DNA of 64,000 nt, taken from the IMG/VR virus record IMGVR_UViG_3300020421_000005, positions 1 to 64,000 of that record. One strand, 5' to 3'. This DNA is from a virus. The position numbers and the translations under genes are program-made. Shown in pieces: positions 1 through 8,795 of this stretch (positions are counted from its first letter, which is position 1; every line of letters begins with the position of its first letter). The notes beneath the pieces were generated by a model. It saw only the letters and a program-made list of their open reading frames with translations, did not search any database and was not told the origin of the DNA.

Positions 1-1434
1 ACTGTCAGATGTTGCACTCAAAATGGCATTAGAGGTGGATCAGCGACTGTCCACTTCCCCATCTGGCACCAAGAAATAGAGGACATTTTAGTTCTCAAGA
101 ACAACAAAGGAACCGAAGACAATCGTGTCAGAAAACTCGACTACTCAATCCAAATCTCAAAACTCTTCTATGAAAGGTTTATCGAAGATAAGGAAATCAC
201 GCTTTTTTCTCCCCATAGTTGTCCTGACTTGTTTGAGAGTTTTGGGACCCCTGACTTTGATGAGTTATATTGCCGTTACGAACTGGATGAATCAATCCCC
301 AAGCGAACAATCGGAGCTCAAGAACTGATTATGAATCTCCTTAAGGAGAGAGCAGAGACAGGTCGTATCTATATCATGAATATTGATCACTGTAATGAAC
401 ACTCTTCCTTCAAGGACAAGGTAAGTATGAGTAATCTCTGTCAAGAGATCACTCTACCCACAGAACCTCTCCAACATATTGACTCTATAGATGGCGAGAT
501 TGCCCTCTGTATCTTGTCTGCAATCAATGTAGGTAAGTTGACTAAGTTGGAGGAGTTGGAAGACCTCTGTGACCTTTCTGTGAGGTCTCTAGAGGAGTTG
601 ATTGACTATCAAGATTATCCAGTAAGAGCAGCAGAGATTGCCACATTGGGTCGTAGATCCCTTGGAGTGGGTTATATTGGTCTTGCTCATTATCTTGCTA
701 AGAATGGATGGAAATACGACTCACAGGAGGCCTGGGACGCAGTACATAAACTTACTGAGTCATTCCAGTATTATCTACTGAAAGCATCAAATGATATTGC
801 TAAAGAGAAAGGTCCTTGTGCTGATTTTTCATCTACAAAATACTCTGATGGAATCCTACCGATTGATACATACAAAAGAGATGTAGATGAGATTACAAAG
901 GTAGAACTGAAACATGATTGGGAAACTCTTAGGGGATCTATTCTTGAGTTCGGACTCAGGCACAGCACTCTGTCCGCACAAATGCCTTCGGAGAGCAGTT
1001 CCGTTGTGTCAAATGCCACAAATGGAATCGAACCACCTAGAGATTACCTGTCCATTAAAAAATCAAAGAAAGGACCTCTTAAGCAAGTTGTTCCGTCTTT
1101 TGGATCTTTGAAAAATAACTATACCCTACTATGGGATATGGAAGGTAATGATGGATACATCAAAGTAGTTGCAGTAATGCAGAAGTTCTTTGATCAGGCC
1201 ATCAGTGGGAACTGGAGTTACAATCCAACTCACTATCCAGATAATGAAGTGCCTATTTCTGTTATGGCACAGGACTTTCTCGCCACATATAAGTATGGTT
1301 GGAAGACCTCATACTATCAGAATACTTATGACATGAAGAGTGATGATGTAGATGTTGAAGAAGCGAAACCACAATTAGAAAAACTATTCACCGAACTATC
1401 AGAGGAGCAAGAGTGTGACAGTTGCACCATCTAA
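1..1434 (+). CDS. nrdA: Ribonucleotide reductase class Ia large subunit, 3' part (5' end outside window)
   Basis: C-terminal part of the alpha subunit that reduces ribonucleoside diphosphates to deoxynucleotides for phage DNA synthesis. The frame is open from base 1, so the start lies upstream. Visible active-site signatures are the DHCN motif (one redox cysteine), NLCQEI (the N-x-C-x-E radical/acid triad), the adjacent tyrosine pair in SYYQNTYD (radical transfer chain) and a C-terminal CDSC pair that would be re-reduced by glutaredoxin. The stop overlaps the start of nrdB, and two glutaredoxin genes lie further along the window. The assignment is secure from motifs; only the amino terminus is missing. 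Confidence 0.97.
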   Translation, partial: TVRCCTQNGIRGGSATVHFPIWHQEIEDILVLKNNKGTEDNRVRKLDYSIQISKLFYERFIEDKEITLFSPHSCPDLFESFGTPDFDELYCRYELDESIPKRTIGAQELIMNLLKERAETGRIYIMNIDHCNEHSSFKDKVSMSNLCQEITLPTEPLQHIDSIDGEIALCILSAINVGKLTKLEELEDLCDLSVRSLEELIDYQDYPVRAAEIATLGRRSLGVGYIGLAHYLAKNGWKYDSQEAWDAVHKLTESFQYYLLKASNDIAKEKGPCADFSSTKYSDGILPIDTYKRDVDEITKVELKHDWETLRGSILEFGLRHSTLSAQMPSESSSVVSNATNGIEPPRDYLSIKKSKKGPLKQVVPSFGSLKNNYTLLWDMEGNDGYIKVVAVMQKFFDQAISGNWSYNPTHYPDNEVPISVMAQDFLATYKYGWKTSYYQNTYDMKSDDVDVEEAKPQLEKLFTELSEEQECDSCTI

Positions 1435-2578
1435 AAAAGTAGAAAGAATGACTGTTTTTAACAAACAGCATGTAGACACTAAGACTCAACCAATGTTCTT
1501 TGGTGCTCCACTTGGAGTTCAAAGATATGATGAGTATAAGTATCCAGTGTTTGATAAACTAACAACTCAAATGCTAGGATATTTCTGGAGACCAGAGGAG
1601 GTGTCTCTACAAAAAGACCGAGCTGACTATCAATCACTAAGACCAGAACAGAAACACATCTTTACATCCAATCTAAAATACCAAATTCTTTTAGATTCTG
1701 TACAAGGTCGTGGTCCTGGCATGGCTTTTGCACCATATTGTGCCTTGCCTGAACTGGAAGGTGCTATGAATGTGTGGCAATTTATGGAGATGATACATTC
1801 TAGATCCTATACATATATTATCAAGAACGTGTATCCGAATCCATCAGAAGTCTTTGACACGATTCTAGATGATGAAAAGATTTTAAAGAGAGCAAACTCT
1901 GTAACAGCAGCCTACGACGACTTTATAAATGATGCCCACGAATGGGATCAGGGACGTATGTGGGAAAAAGATTGGAAGGATTCACCTTCATCACAATGGA
2001 CAATTCATGAACTCAAAAGGAAACTCTATCGAGCAATCGCAAATGTCAATATCTTGGAAGGAATTAGGTTCTATGTCTCCTTCGCGTGCTCGTTTGCTTT
2101 TGGAGAACTTAAGCTTATGGAAGGATCGGCAAAGATCATCAGCCTTATCAGTAGGGATGAAAACCAACATCTAGTTCTCACTCAACAGATTCTTAAGAAG
2201 TGGGCAGATGGAGACGATCCAGAAATGCAACAGATCGCAAAGGAAGAGAGAAGTAATGTAATAGGCATGTTCAAAAATGCCGTTGAAGAAGAGAAGGAAT
2301 GGGCAGAGTATCTGTTCAGTGGTGGTTCTATGATAGGTTTGAATGACAAACTACTCAATCAATATGTTGAGTGGATTGCTAACAAGAGAATGAAAGCTCT
2401 TGGTCTAGATCCAATCTATGATCAACCATTAAAGAACAATCCATTGCCTTGGACACAACACTGGATCTCATCTAAGGGATTACAAGTTGCACCACAGGAA
2501 ACAGAGGTTGAATCCTACGTTGTTGGTGGTATCAAACAAGATATCAAGAAGAATCAGTTCAGCGGATTCAAACTGTAG
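1415..2578 (+). CDS. nrdB: Ribonucleotide reductase class Ia small subunit
   Basis: Beta subunit that houses the di-iron centre and tyrosyl radical and partners NrdA. The motif EMIHSRSYTYI holds a metal-ligand Glu and His plus the radical Tyr in the same spacing as E. coli NrdB, and DENQH supplies another ligand pair. Length (about 380 aa) is normal for the family. The start is uncertain: a GTG at 1415 sits 7 nt after AGGAG inside the end of nrdA, while an in-frame ATG at 1448 gives the N-terminus MTVFNKQ with a weaker ribosome site. Transcriptional and translational coupling with nrdA is likely. Confidence 0.96.
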   Translation: MTVAPSKKVERMTVFNKQHVDTKTQPMFFGAPLGVQRYDEYKYPVFDKLTTQMLGYFWRPEEVSLQKDRADYQSLRPEQKHIFTSNLKYQILLDSVQGRGPGMAFAPYCALPELEGAMNVWQFMEMIHSRSYTYIIKNVYPNPSEVFDTILDDEKILKRANSVTAAYDDFINDAHEWDQGRMWEKDWKDSPSSQWTIHELKRKLYRAIANVNILEGIRFYVSFACSFAFGELKLMEGSAKIISLISRDENQHLVLTQQILKKWADGDDPEMQQIAKEERSNVIGMFKNAVEEEKEWAEYLFSGGSMIGLNDKLLNQYVEWIANKRMKALGLDPIYDQPLKNNPLPWTQHWISSKGLQVAPQETEVESYVVGGIKQDIKKNQFSGFKL

Positions 2579-2609
2579 ACTAAATAATATAAAAGTAGTC
2601 CTGTAAAGA

Positions 2610-4766
2610 ATGGCTAAGCAACAAATTGGTGTAGGTTCTGCCAGTAATGACGGAACAGGAGACACCCTGCGACAAGGAGCAGTAAAGGTAAACGCAAACT
2701 TTAGCGAGATATACTCGATATTTGGTGATGCGACTAATTTGGTAAGCTTCGCCAAGACTTCTGGTATCTCTAGTGACTCTAATAAGTTTGGTGGTCAGTT
2801 ACCTTCTTACTATCAAAATGCAACTAACTTAACCTCTGGTTTACTTTCACCTGATCGTTTACCAGAGGTTGTTGTAGCAACTGCTTTTAGTGGTGGGTTG
2901 ATAGGAAGTGTAACTGGTAATGTTACAGGTGATCTCACTGGTACTGCATCCACATCTGTCAATGCTTCTTTTGCATATGGTATATCTGGACAACCAGATA
3001 TCTTAGCCAAGGATATAGTTGCAGTCAGTATTGCTTGCACCAACGTTATAGGTGATCTTACTGGGGCTGCAGCGTATGCTCAGACTGCTGGACTTGGGAA
3101 CTATGCTTTCGTAGCGGGTCTTTCTACGGACTCTCAGAGATCAGTCTATTCTCAACTCGCTGGTGTATCTACTGTAGCTGGGTATGCAACCACCGCTGGT
3201 ATCGCCACTCTTGCAGTCAACTCTCAAGGCCTGACTGGATCACCTGATATTGTTGTTGGTCTTGCTAGTGGAACGTTCAAGGGTGATGGATCTCAACTGA
3301 CTGGAGTTGTTGCTGCATCTTCTGGTATCCTTATTAGGGATAACGGTACTCCTATTGGTATTGCTGCTAGTGTTAATTTTGGATATGGTTCTACAGTATC
3401 ACCCCTATCTGCTGGTATTGTCACAGTAACCGCTGTTAACCAATACGATCAATTAGAAGTTTCTGGTGTCTCAACCTTTACTGGGGACATCAAACCAAAT
3501 GGAAATATTACAGGTGATGGTAACACAGTCATAACTGGTGTAGCATCTGCTTATATCACTGATGTTCATGGTGGATTGATTGGAAATGTAATCACCGCAG
3601 CACAACCAAATATCACATCACTAGGCACTCTAACTTCATTGAATGTCAGTGGTGACGTAAGTATTGGTGGAACATTAACATACGAAGACGTAACTAATAT
3701 TGATTCTGTCGGTCTTATCACCGCAAGATCTGGTATGGTCGCTACTGGTGTTGTAACTGCAACAACATTTAGTGGTCCTTTAGCTGGAAATGCAGACACT
3801 GCTACTTCTGCTGGCACTGCAACCACTGCCTCACGGTCAAATAACATTGCAGTTGTTGATGAATCTACAGATACAACATGTAGTGTATTGTTCGCTGGGG
3901 AATCATCAGGATATGTTGCTGCAAAAACAGGAACTAACTTACTATTTGATGCAGTACAGGGAACTTTACAACCCACAAATATAAATGCAACTGGTATTAT
4001 CACGGCATCATCATTCAGTGGTAATGCAACGAGTGCCACCACTGCATCTACTGCTGATGTTGCAACAAAAGTTACCGTAACGGATCAATCTGGTGACACT
4101 TCATGTAATCTCTTGTTTGCTCAAGCAGCAACTGGTGATGTTACACCTCATACTGGAAGTAATCTTACATTCAATTCCAATACAGGTCAGTTATACGCCA
4201 CCCAGTTCAATGGATCTGGAGCTGGTCTTTCTAATGTACCAGCAGCTGCTATTACTGGTCTTAATGTTGATGCTAGACCACTCTGCAAACAGACAATATA
4301 TAGTACGGCCACAAGTTTTAGTGTGATTGGTTGGCAAAGTGGTTGGACAGCAGCTCCATTTTCTGTTAGTATTACTCCCACTCAAGCAAGTAGTAAGATT
4401 CTAATTGAAGGTGCTATGTTTGCAGACGCTTACCAATATGATTATGCTTTCTTATATGGTATTAGAAGAGCGATATCTGGTGGTGGTACAACTAATATTG
4501 TTCCAGCAAACAATGGTAATTATAGACAAGGATCAATGGCAGCTGTTGCACCGTATAGTAACCTTAACTATAGAATCGATCAAGTTACTTACTCCCCATA
4601 TCTAGATTCACCAAATACTACTTCTACAGTTACATACACGTTCATTATTAGAAACCAAACTACATCATCTTATGATTACTATATCAATAGAGATAGCTTT
4701 GATGGGGATAACTCAACTAGTAGAAGAACTTGGAGTCGTATCACCGTAACGGAGGTAAAATCTTAA
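2610..4766 (+). CDS. Fibre-like virion protein with repeated G-D-L/G-N-V-T beta motifs
   Basis: A 718-aa protein that is low in charge and rich in Ala, Gly, Ser, Thr and Val, typical of phage fibres. The first 45 residues (NDGTGDTLRQGAVKVNANFS, then EIY..FGD) match the head of the 893-aa protein encoded at 13566-16247 on the other strand, so this is probably a shared virion attachment module. The middle contains repeats such as GNVTGDLTG, FKGDGSQLTG and GVVTATTFSG, probably beta-helical or trimeric shaft. The last about 150 residues are Tyr/Ser-rich with a different composition and could be a receptor-binding tip. A CTAAATAATATAAA stretch lies between nrdB and the start and may carry a late promoter. 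The exact fibre name cannot be decided from sequence alone. Confidence 0.8.
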   Translation: MAKQQIGVGSASNDGTGDTLRQGAVKVNANFSEIYSIFGDATNLVSFAKTSGISSDSNKFGGQLPSYYQNATNLTSGLLSPDRLPEVVVATAFSGGLIGSVTGNVTGDLTGTASTSVNASFAYGISGQPDILAKDIVAVSIACTNVIGDLTGAAAYAQTAGLGNYAFVAGLSTDSQRSVYSQLAGVSTVAGYATTAGIATLAVNSQGLTGSPDIVVGLASGTFKGDGSQLTGVVAASSGILIRDNGTPIGIAASVNFGYGSTVSPLSAGIVTVTAVNQYDQLEVSGVSTFTGDIKPNGNITGDGNTVITGVASAYITDVHGGLIGNVITAAQPNITSLGTLTSLNVSGDVSIGGTLTYEDVTNIDSVGLITARSGMVATGVVTATTFSGPLAGNADTATSAGTATTASRSNNIAVVDESTDTTCSVLFAGESSGYVAAKTGTNLLFDAVQGTLQPTNINATGIITASSFSGNATSATTASTADVATKVTVTDQSGDTSCNLLFAQAATGDVTPHTGSNLTFNSNTGQLYATQFNGSGAGLSNVPAAAITGLNVDARPLCKQTIYSTATSFSVIGWQSGWTAAPFSVSITPTQASSKILIEGAMFADAYQYDYAFLYGIRRAISGGGTTNIVPANNGNYRQGSMAAVAPYSNLNYRIDQVTYSPYLDSPNTTSTVTYTFIIRNQTTSSYDYYINRDSFDGDNSTSRRTWSRITVTEVKS

Positions 4767-5077
4767 TGGCAACTTACAATCACGAAGCTATTCGTGCAGC
4801 ATATCCAGACAAAAATTTATTAATTCAAGATGATATTGGTATATTTGATAGGGATATTAGTGACACTACACCGTTTGAAATAGATCAAGCGTTAGTAGAT
4901 GCAGCTGCAGTCACAACAGATAAAGAAAAACAGAATGCTTACCATAAATTTATGCGTGAACAAGAGTTCCGTGAGGTCACAGACCCAATGTATTTCAAAG
5001 TGCAAAGAGGCGAGATAACACAGGCAGACTACGATGCGAAAGTCGAAGAGATCAGGACAAAGTATCCTTATATATAA
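4766..5077 (+). CDS. Small acidic protein following the fibre gene
   Basis: A 103-aa soluble protein (MATYNHEAIRAAYPDKNLLI...). The ATG at 4766 overlaps the fibre TAA and has a strong GGAGGT site 10 nt upstream, which is why it is preferred over the longer frame opening at 4730. Short charged helices dominate; no membrane segment or catalytic motif is visible. Position and coupling suggest a fibre-associated protein or fibre chaperone, but this is inference. I do not recognise a family. Confidence 0.75.
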   Translation: MATYNHEAIRAAYPDKNLLIQDDIGIFDRDISDTTPFEIDQALVDAAAVTTDKEKQNAYHKFMREQEFREVTDPMYFKVQRGEITQADYDAKVEEIRTKYPYI

Positions 5078-5097
5078 TAAGGTTATAATATTTTACC

Positions 5098-5562
5098 ATG
5101 CCAGAATCTGTTAAAACTTCCCCTAAGAAAGAAGAAGAGAAACCGAAAGGCGTTCTCGAAAAAATAAAAGACAAAATCTTACCCGATGAAGATGAGCAGG
5201 CTGCTATCATTAGTACATTTGTTCGTCTTGGCGTGTTGGTTTGGAGCGGCGGAATTTTGACTTTAAATTATGTGGCCATTCCAGGCGTTCCTCAACAGAA
5301 AATTGATCCGACATTTATAGCATCAGTTTTTACAGGCGTGCTAGCGAGCTTTGGCATCCAGACCGCATCTAAGAAAGGTGACGGTACTATGAAGATGAAT
5401 GGTAACGGTACTGCTAATGGTGGTGGCAGTGGAGTAACTAAGGCAGATATGGAAAAACTTATTGCTGCGGCATCACAAACTGCACCAGCACAAGTCATCC
5501 GTGTCGAACAAGCACCTTTAAAAATAACTACCGAAACTGATCCTAAAAAGTATGAGATGTAA
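5098..5562 (+). CDS. Membrane protein with two hydrophobic segments
   Basis: A 154-aa protein: a Lys/Glu-rich head (residues 1-40), a hydrophobic hairpin with segments near residues 40-60 and 72-86 (VRLGVLVWSGGILTLNYV; FIASVFTGVLASFGI), then a Gly/Asn/Thr-rich linker and a soluble tail. One small basic head with two close membrane spans resembles the topology of a class II holin, but the long tail is unusual and no lysin gene adjoins it. It precedes another one-span protein by 2 nt. A holin role is only a hypothesis. Confidence 0.7.
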   Translation: MPESVKTSPKKEEEKPKGVLEKIKDKILPDEDEQAAIISTFVRLGVLVWSGGILTLNYVAIPGVPQQKIDPTFIASVFTGVLASFGIQTASKKGDGTMKMNGNGTANGGGSGVTKADMEKLIAAASQTAPAQVIRVEQAPLKITTETDPKKYEM

Positions 5563-5564
5563 TT

Positions 5565-5843
5565 ATGTTTCAAAAAATCGTAAATGGAATCGCTATTGCT
5601 AGTGGTGTTGTATCTATCGCCGTCGTGGGTACTGCTGGGTATCTATATGTTAATAAGGATGCAATCATCGAAGATGTTAAAGGCAAAGTAATGGAATCTG
5701 TTCTCCCTGCTGGACTTGGTGGTGGAGCATTAGGGGGAATCGGAGGTGCTCTTGGCGGAATGTCAGCAGATGCACCAGACAAAGGTGGTGACTCTACTCC
5801 ATTACCTTCATTAAGACCAGATATGCCTATCAATCCATTTTAG
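5565..5843 (+). CDS. Small one-span membrane protein with Gly-rich tail
   Basis: A 92-aa protein with one N-terminal transmembrane segment (about residues 7-30, IAIASGVVSIAVVGTAGYLY), a short amphipathic stretch, a Gly/Ala-rich segment (GLGGGALGGIGGALGGM) and a Pro-rich end. It starts 2 nt after the preceding membrane gene, so the two probably act together at the envelope or in the virion. No family recognised. Its stop codon lies inside a perfect inverted repeat. Confidence 0.68.
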   Translation: MFQKIVNGIAIASGVVSIAVVGTAGYLYVNKDAIIEDVKGKVMESVLPAGLGGGALGGIGGALGGMSADAPDKGGDSTPLPSLRPDMPINPF

Positions 5844-5860
5844 TCTCAACTGAGACTAAA
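5839..5860 (+). repeat. Perfect 10-bp inverted repeat over the stop codon
   Basis: TTTAGTCTCA, two bases, then TGAGACTAAA. It spans the TAG of the 92-aa membrane gene and ends in CTAAATAG, similar to the late-promoter core. As RNA it would form a tight hairpin without a long U run, so it may be a processing or operator site rather than a classical terminator. Confidence 0.55.
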
Positions 5861-5895
5861 TAGTTGTTTATAGTCACGCAAGGGGAGTAACCTTG

Positions 5896-6099
5896 ATGGA
5901 CCAAGAACAAGAACTTTGGTTTGCTTTTGACCTAGAATATAGGTCTGTAAAGCAAATCTACCAATCATTGTGTTTCCATTTAGAAAAATGGCCTGGAAAC
6001 AATGCTGATCCATATGAACAAGAACGTTTAAGAGATTTAAAAAGTAATTTCTATAAACTAATGCTTGAAAAGCAGTACATTTATTGTGATAGTGAGTAA
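5896..6099 (+). CDS. Small charged hypothetical protein
   Basis: A 67-aa soluble protein rich in aromatic and charged residues (MDQEQELWFAFDLEYRSVKQ). The ATG at 5896 follows AGGGGAGT, a good ribosome site, and is preferred over the TTG just before it. Mostly helical; no motif recognised. Separated by 2 nt from the next gene, so probably in one operon with the following small genes. Confidence 0.65.
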   Translation: MDQEQELWFAFDLEYRSVKQIYQSLCFHLEKWPGNNADPYEQERLRDLKSNFYKLMLEKQYIYCDSE

Positions 6100-6101
6100 T
6101 T

Positions 6102-6347
6102 ATGAACATCAGAACATGCCCACGGTGCGAAGCTAAATGGATAGATGAACAATTATATTGGTCAACTGGTAAACAGGGATGTCCTCATGATCTTGCAGGG
6201 TTAGTTTGTAACACGCAAGACTTTGAGGAGTGTATTAACCCATGTAAAGGTTCTACTAGTGGACAAACATGGGCACAACGTAGAGCTTTCCTAGATACAT
6301 TAGGTGACTTCGGTTTACCTAAAGATGATGATACCCCATACCACTAA
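6102..6347 (+). CDS. Small Cys-rich protein, possible zinc-binding
   Basis: An 81-aa protein with an N-terminal CPRC knuckle at residues 5-8 and further cysteines at about residues 27, 36, 44 and 48. Such a pattern suggests metal binding, with CPRC as one half-site, though I do not recognise the family. The stop overlaps the ATG of the next gene by one base, indicating translational coupling. Confidence 0.68.
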   Translation: MNIRTCPRCEAKWIDEQLYWSTGKQGCPHDLAGLVCNTQDFEECINPCKGSTSGQTWAQRRAFLDTLGDFGLPKDDDTPYH

Positions 6348-6589
6348 TGGACTTACAAAAAATGGCTACCTATGGAACCGCAGCAGCAGTTGTAGGAACT
6401 GGTGCAGTGGTAGGTGGAGGTCAACTTATTGATCAACAGATGGGTGGTCCTGCAAAGAGACAGGAAGTACAACTGCAACAAATTAGAGAAGTGGTTAGAG
6501 AAGAAGTTCGTTCTGCTTTGATTGAAGCATGGCCTACTCAATCTGGACAAGTTAAGGGATTGAAATTGGTGATTCCTAATGCCAAATAA
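6347..6589 (+). CDS. Small membrane-anchored helical protein
   Basis: An 80-aa protein with an Ala/Gly-rich hydrophobic segment at about residues 8-26 (TYGTAAAVVGTGAVVGGGQL) followed by a charged, probably coiled-coil helix (VQLQQIREVVREEVRSALIE). An alternative ATG lies at 6362. It overlaps the next gene by 11 bases. Function unknown; in context a virion or envelope accessory. Confidence 0.65.
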   Translation: MDLQKMATYGTAAAVVGTGAVVGGGQLIDQQMGGPAKRQEVQLQQIREVVREEVRSALIEAWPTQSGQVKGLKLVIPNAK

Positions 6590-7457
6590 TCAGATCCCAC
6601 AGATCTTTATTAATGGGAGTGGATTGAGATTTATCCAACCCATAGACACAGGCACACTTACTATTGCAAATATTCCTAGACCTTGGATGGCGACCCCTCC
6701 ACAGGCAGTTCCTTACACTCCACCTGTAACTGTCAATATAGGAGTGCCTGTCGTAGATATGCCAGGATGTGTCAAGGTAAATAAAGAAAACGCTAAGAGA
6801 GATCCATCCAGAAATAAAAATTTGGTCAATGATGACCCTAAAGGTAATGTAGTATTATGTGATGGTGGTATGCCATACTATGAACCACCTGACTATCAGG
6901 CAAATGAACTAACATGGACTACAGTATACGGCGAACCAGAGGAAGTTACAGGTGGTGTCGATACAGGTGATCCACCTCCACCACCAGAGTCCAATACTAG
7001 TAGACCAAATACTCCAGAAGATTATAAAGATCCTGAGTGCCCTGGTCCTAATCAACTTAGAGTGGGTGATGTAACTTCGTCAGGAGACGAGAGGGTGACT
7101 GGACATCAGTTGATAACTGATCCAAATAATCCTAAACAGAAAATATGTGAGACGTTGTATGAACCTACTACAACTCTTGAGAAATTTTTGCCAAGTACAA
7201 ATCAGGTAAGTACAACAGCATCAATCGCAATAGTGGCTACTGCAGCGGCAGCTGCAACACCTCTACTACTGAGAGTTGTCAAACCCTTAGTCAAACAGGT
7301 TATCAAGAGAGTTCAGAAAGCATTAGGTAAGAAAGAGAATAAACTCTCTGCAGCCGAGATAAGAACTAATAAGTATAGAAAACAAAAAGGATTACCAGAA
7401 CTAAGGTTTGGTGATCGAAAGAATATGATAAAGGACTTAAAGAAGTCTAGTAAGTAA
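6579..7457 (+). CDS. Pro-rich putative virion structural protein
   Basis: A 292-aa protein. Residues 1-100 are beta-rich (NNQIPQIFINGSGLRFIQPI), followed by a Pro/Asp linker containing PPPPP, then a hydrophobic Ala-rich segment near residues 205-225 (ASIAIVATAAAAATPLLLRV) and a strongly basic C-terminus. The hydrophobic helix plus basic tail could insert into a membrane or contact DNA. Its end overlaps the convergent 2OG-oxygenase gene by 11 bases, marking a strand switch. The structural role is inferred from neighbours. Confidence 0.65.
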   Translation: MPNNQIPQIFINGSGLRFIQPIDTGTLTIANIPRPWMATPPQAVPYTPPVTVNIGVPVVDMPGCVKVNKENAKRDPSRNKNLVNDDPKGNVVLCDGGMPYYEPPDYQANELTWTTVYGEPEEVTGGVDTGDPPPPPESNTSRPNTPEDYKDPECPGPNQLRVGDVTSSGDERVTGHQLITDPNNPKQKICETLYEPTTTLEKFLPSTNQVSTTASIAIVATAAAAATPLLLRVVKPLVKQVIKRVQKALGKKENKLSAAEIRTNKYRKQKGLPELRFGDRKNMIKDLKKSSK

Positions 7458-7944
7458 AAGTTATATTACCAGAGACAATCAACCTTTGTTCATCAGTTGG
7501 TATGGTTTCATGCCATAACCATGAAGGGAAACAAATTATATCACCACTACTCTGACCATCAGGAACTAATGTGTTCCCTTTGGTGTCAGTAAAACGAAAG
7601 CACTTTTGATCTGGCACATCTACGAAGTGAACCCAAGATATATCTGAGGGAATGTGATTATGTTCCCCTATATTATTACCCTGATCATATAGTTGTGACC
7701 AGAATGTATATGTGTATGCCATTTTGTTGAAAGCACCTACACTCTTCACGATATCTTCTACAATAATATCGTATCTTTCATTTAAAAATCTATCTGGTGC
7801 CTGATCTTCATACTCTTGATTGATCCAGTAAGAACTTTTATGATTGTCAATCAATTCTATCTCTGACAGTCGGGATTTTAATTTGTTTATTATACTATCA
7901 GAGAGTTGAACATTATCATGAGACCAGTATGGCGGTCTAAACAT
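7447..7944 (-). CDS. Putative 2OG-Fe(II) oxygenase
   Basis: A 165-aa protein with a double-stranded beta-helix signature: EHNHIPSDISWVHFVDV (H-x-H metal site), then GDIICFPSWLWHETIPT (second metal His) and a basic residue in QRLIVSGN for 2-oxoglutarate. The same layout is seen in the protein at 39896-40429 (PHIHSGAQWSF...FPSWIEHFV), so they are paralogues. Likely Fe(II)/2OG-dependent hydroxylation of a phage or host substrate. Last gene of the leftward block and convergent with its + strand neighbour. Confidence 0.78.
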   Translation of the reverse strand: MFRPPYWSHDNVQLSDSIINKLKSRLSEIELIDNHKSSYWINQEYEDQAPDRFLNERYDIIVEDIVKSVGAFNKMAYTYTFWSQLYDQGNNIGEHNHIPSDISWVHFVDVPDQKCFRFTDTKGNTLVPDGQSSGDIICFPSWLWHETIPTDEQRLIVSGNITFTY

Positions 7945-8795
7945 TAATCTTTAGTGTCTCCGATAGAGAATGTTCCTAGAACATTTGCGTCATTACTTGT
8001 CTTTTCTTCTTTCCAATTTGGTGCAGGCATATCATGTGTGTGAGGAAGTAATTGACCGCCAGGATTTGTAACTACTACATCAGCACATACTGAATAGTAG
8101 GGTGATTTGGGGTGGAAAAATATGCCACTCTTTTTCAATTCGCCACAATTCTTCAGTCTCGCTAGTTCAAAATCTAATCTCTTGTTAGCAATCAGTTGAG
8201 TCTGCATATTGTTTTGTAGTTGTGCTGCCTCCATACATTGCTTTTGTAGTTTTCTATTCAATGGTATGGATAGGGTGGCAGACAAACCAAGATTCAATGA
8301 CTGGTTTGCTGTCATGTCAGTACGAACAGGTTTCTCCCAGACCACTTGGCCAGGATTGTCTGGTATGCCGTCTGGACCATCTACGTCTACTGTTATCTCC
8401 ATGTCTTCCCCATCAGGGAACCATCTAGTTCCATCTGCTTTAGTCCTTGTGTCATACCATGACTCCCAAGGATAGTTCTTTACAGTAACAGTTTGTTGTG
8501 TGGTACGACCAGTGAAGTCAGTAGTATTATACTGAGGTTCCATTACTACATCTCTCCACGGATCTTTTCTACTGTCCGCAAATTGTAAGTAGGGTGTGAA
8601 GTTAACAGTAGCACCTTGACATTGCACGCCACCACCGTAAGTATTAGTTATATACGGTCCCTGTAGCACCTGTATAGCTTGATTTGTGACACTGCCCGAG
8701 CTGTTCGCGATTGGATTTGCTGTAGCTGATACCCCTCCAACATTCTCTGCTAATGCCGCCGTCGGAGAGATAATTGATAGTACTAATGTACTTAT
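7944..8795 (-). CDS. Putative exported/virion protein with unclear start codon
   Basis: The frame gives a plausible signal peptide (ISTLVLSIISPTAALA, then ENVGG) followed by a beta-rich, Asn/Thr-rich domain and a C-terminal segment with several cysteines and HTHD. No ATG, GTG or TTG lies at a sensible place: the only upstream ATG in frame (9110) would prepend about 105 residues that are clearly the out-of-frame shadow of the upstream gene. An ATA at 8795, overlapping the TAA of the upstream gene, would give 283 aa. Alternatives are a frameshift joining it to the 161-aa gene, or an assembly error. Function unknown; position suggests a virion or host-envelope role. Confidence 0.6.
   Translation of the reverse strand: MSTLVLSIISPTAALAENVGGVSATANPIANSSGSVTNQAIQVLQGPYITNTYGGGVQCQGATVNFTPYLQFADSRKDPWRDVVMEPQYNTTDFTGRTTQQTVTVKNYPWESWYDTRTKADGTRWFPDGEDMEITVDVDGPDGIPDNPGQVVWEKPVRTDMTANQSLNLGLSATLSIPLNRKLQKQCMEAAQLQNNMQTQLIANKRLDFELARLKNCGELKKSGIFFHPKSPYYSVCADVVVTNPGGQLLPHTHDMPAPNWKEEKTSNDANVLGTFSIGDTKD

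Noticed and set aside
3566-4042. 158-aa minus-strand ORF inside the 718-aa fibre gene
   Set aside because: Complement of fibre repeats; no ribosome site and no motif.
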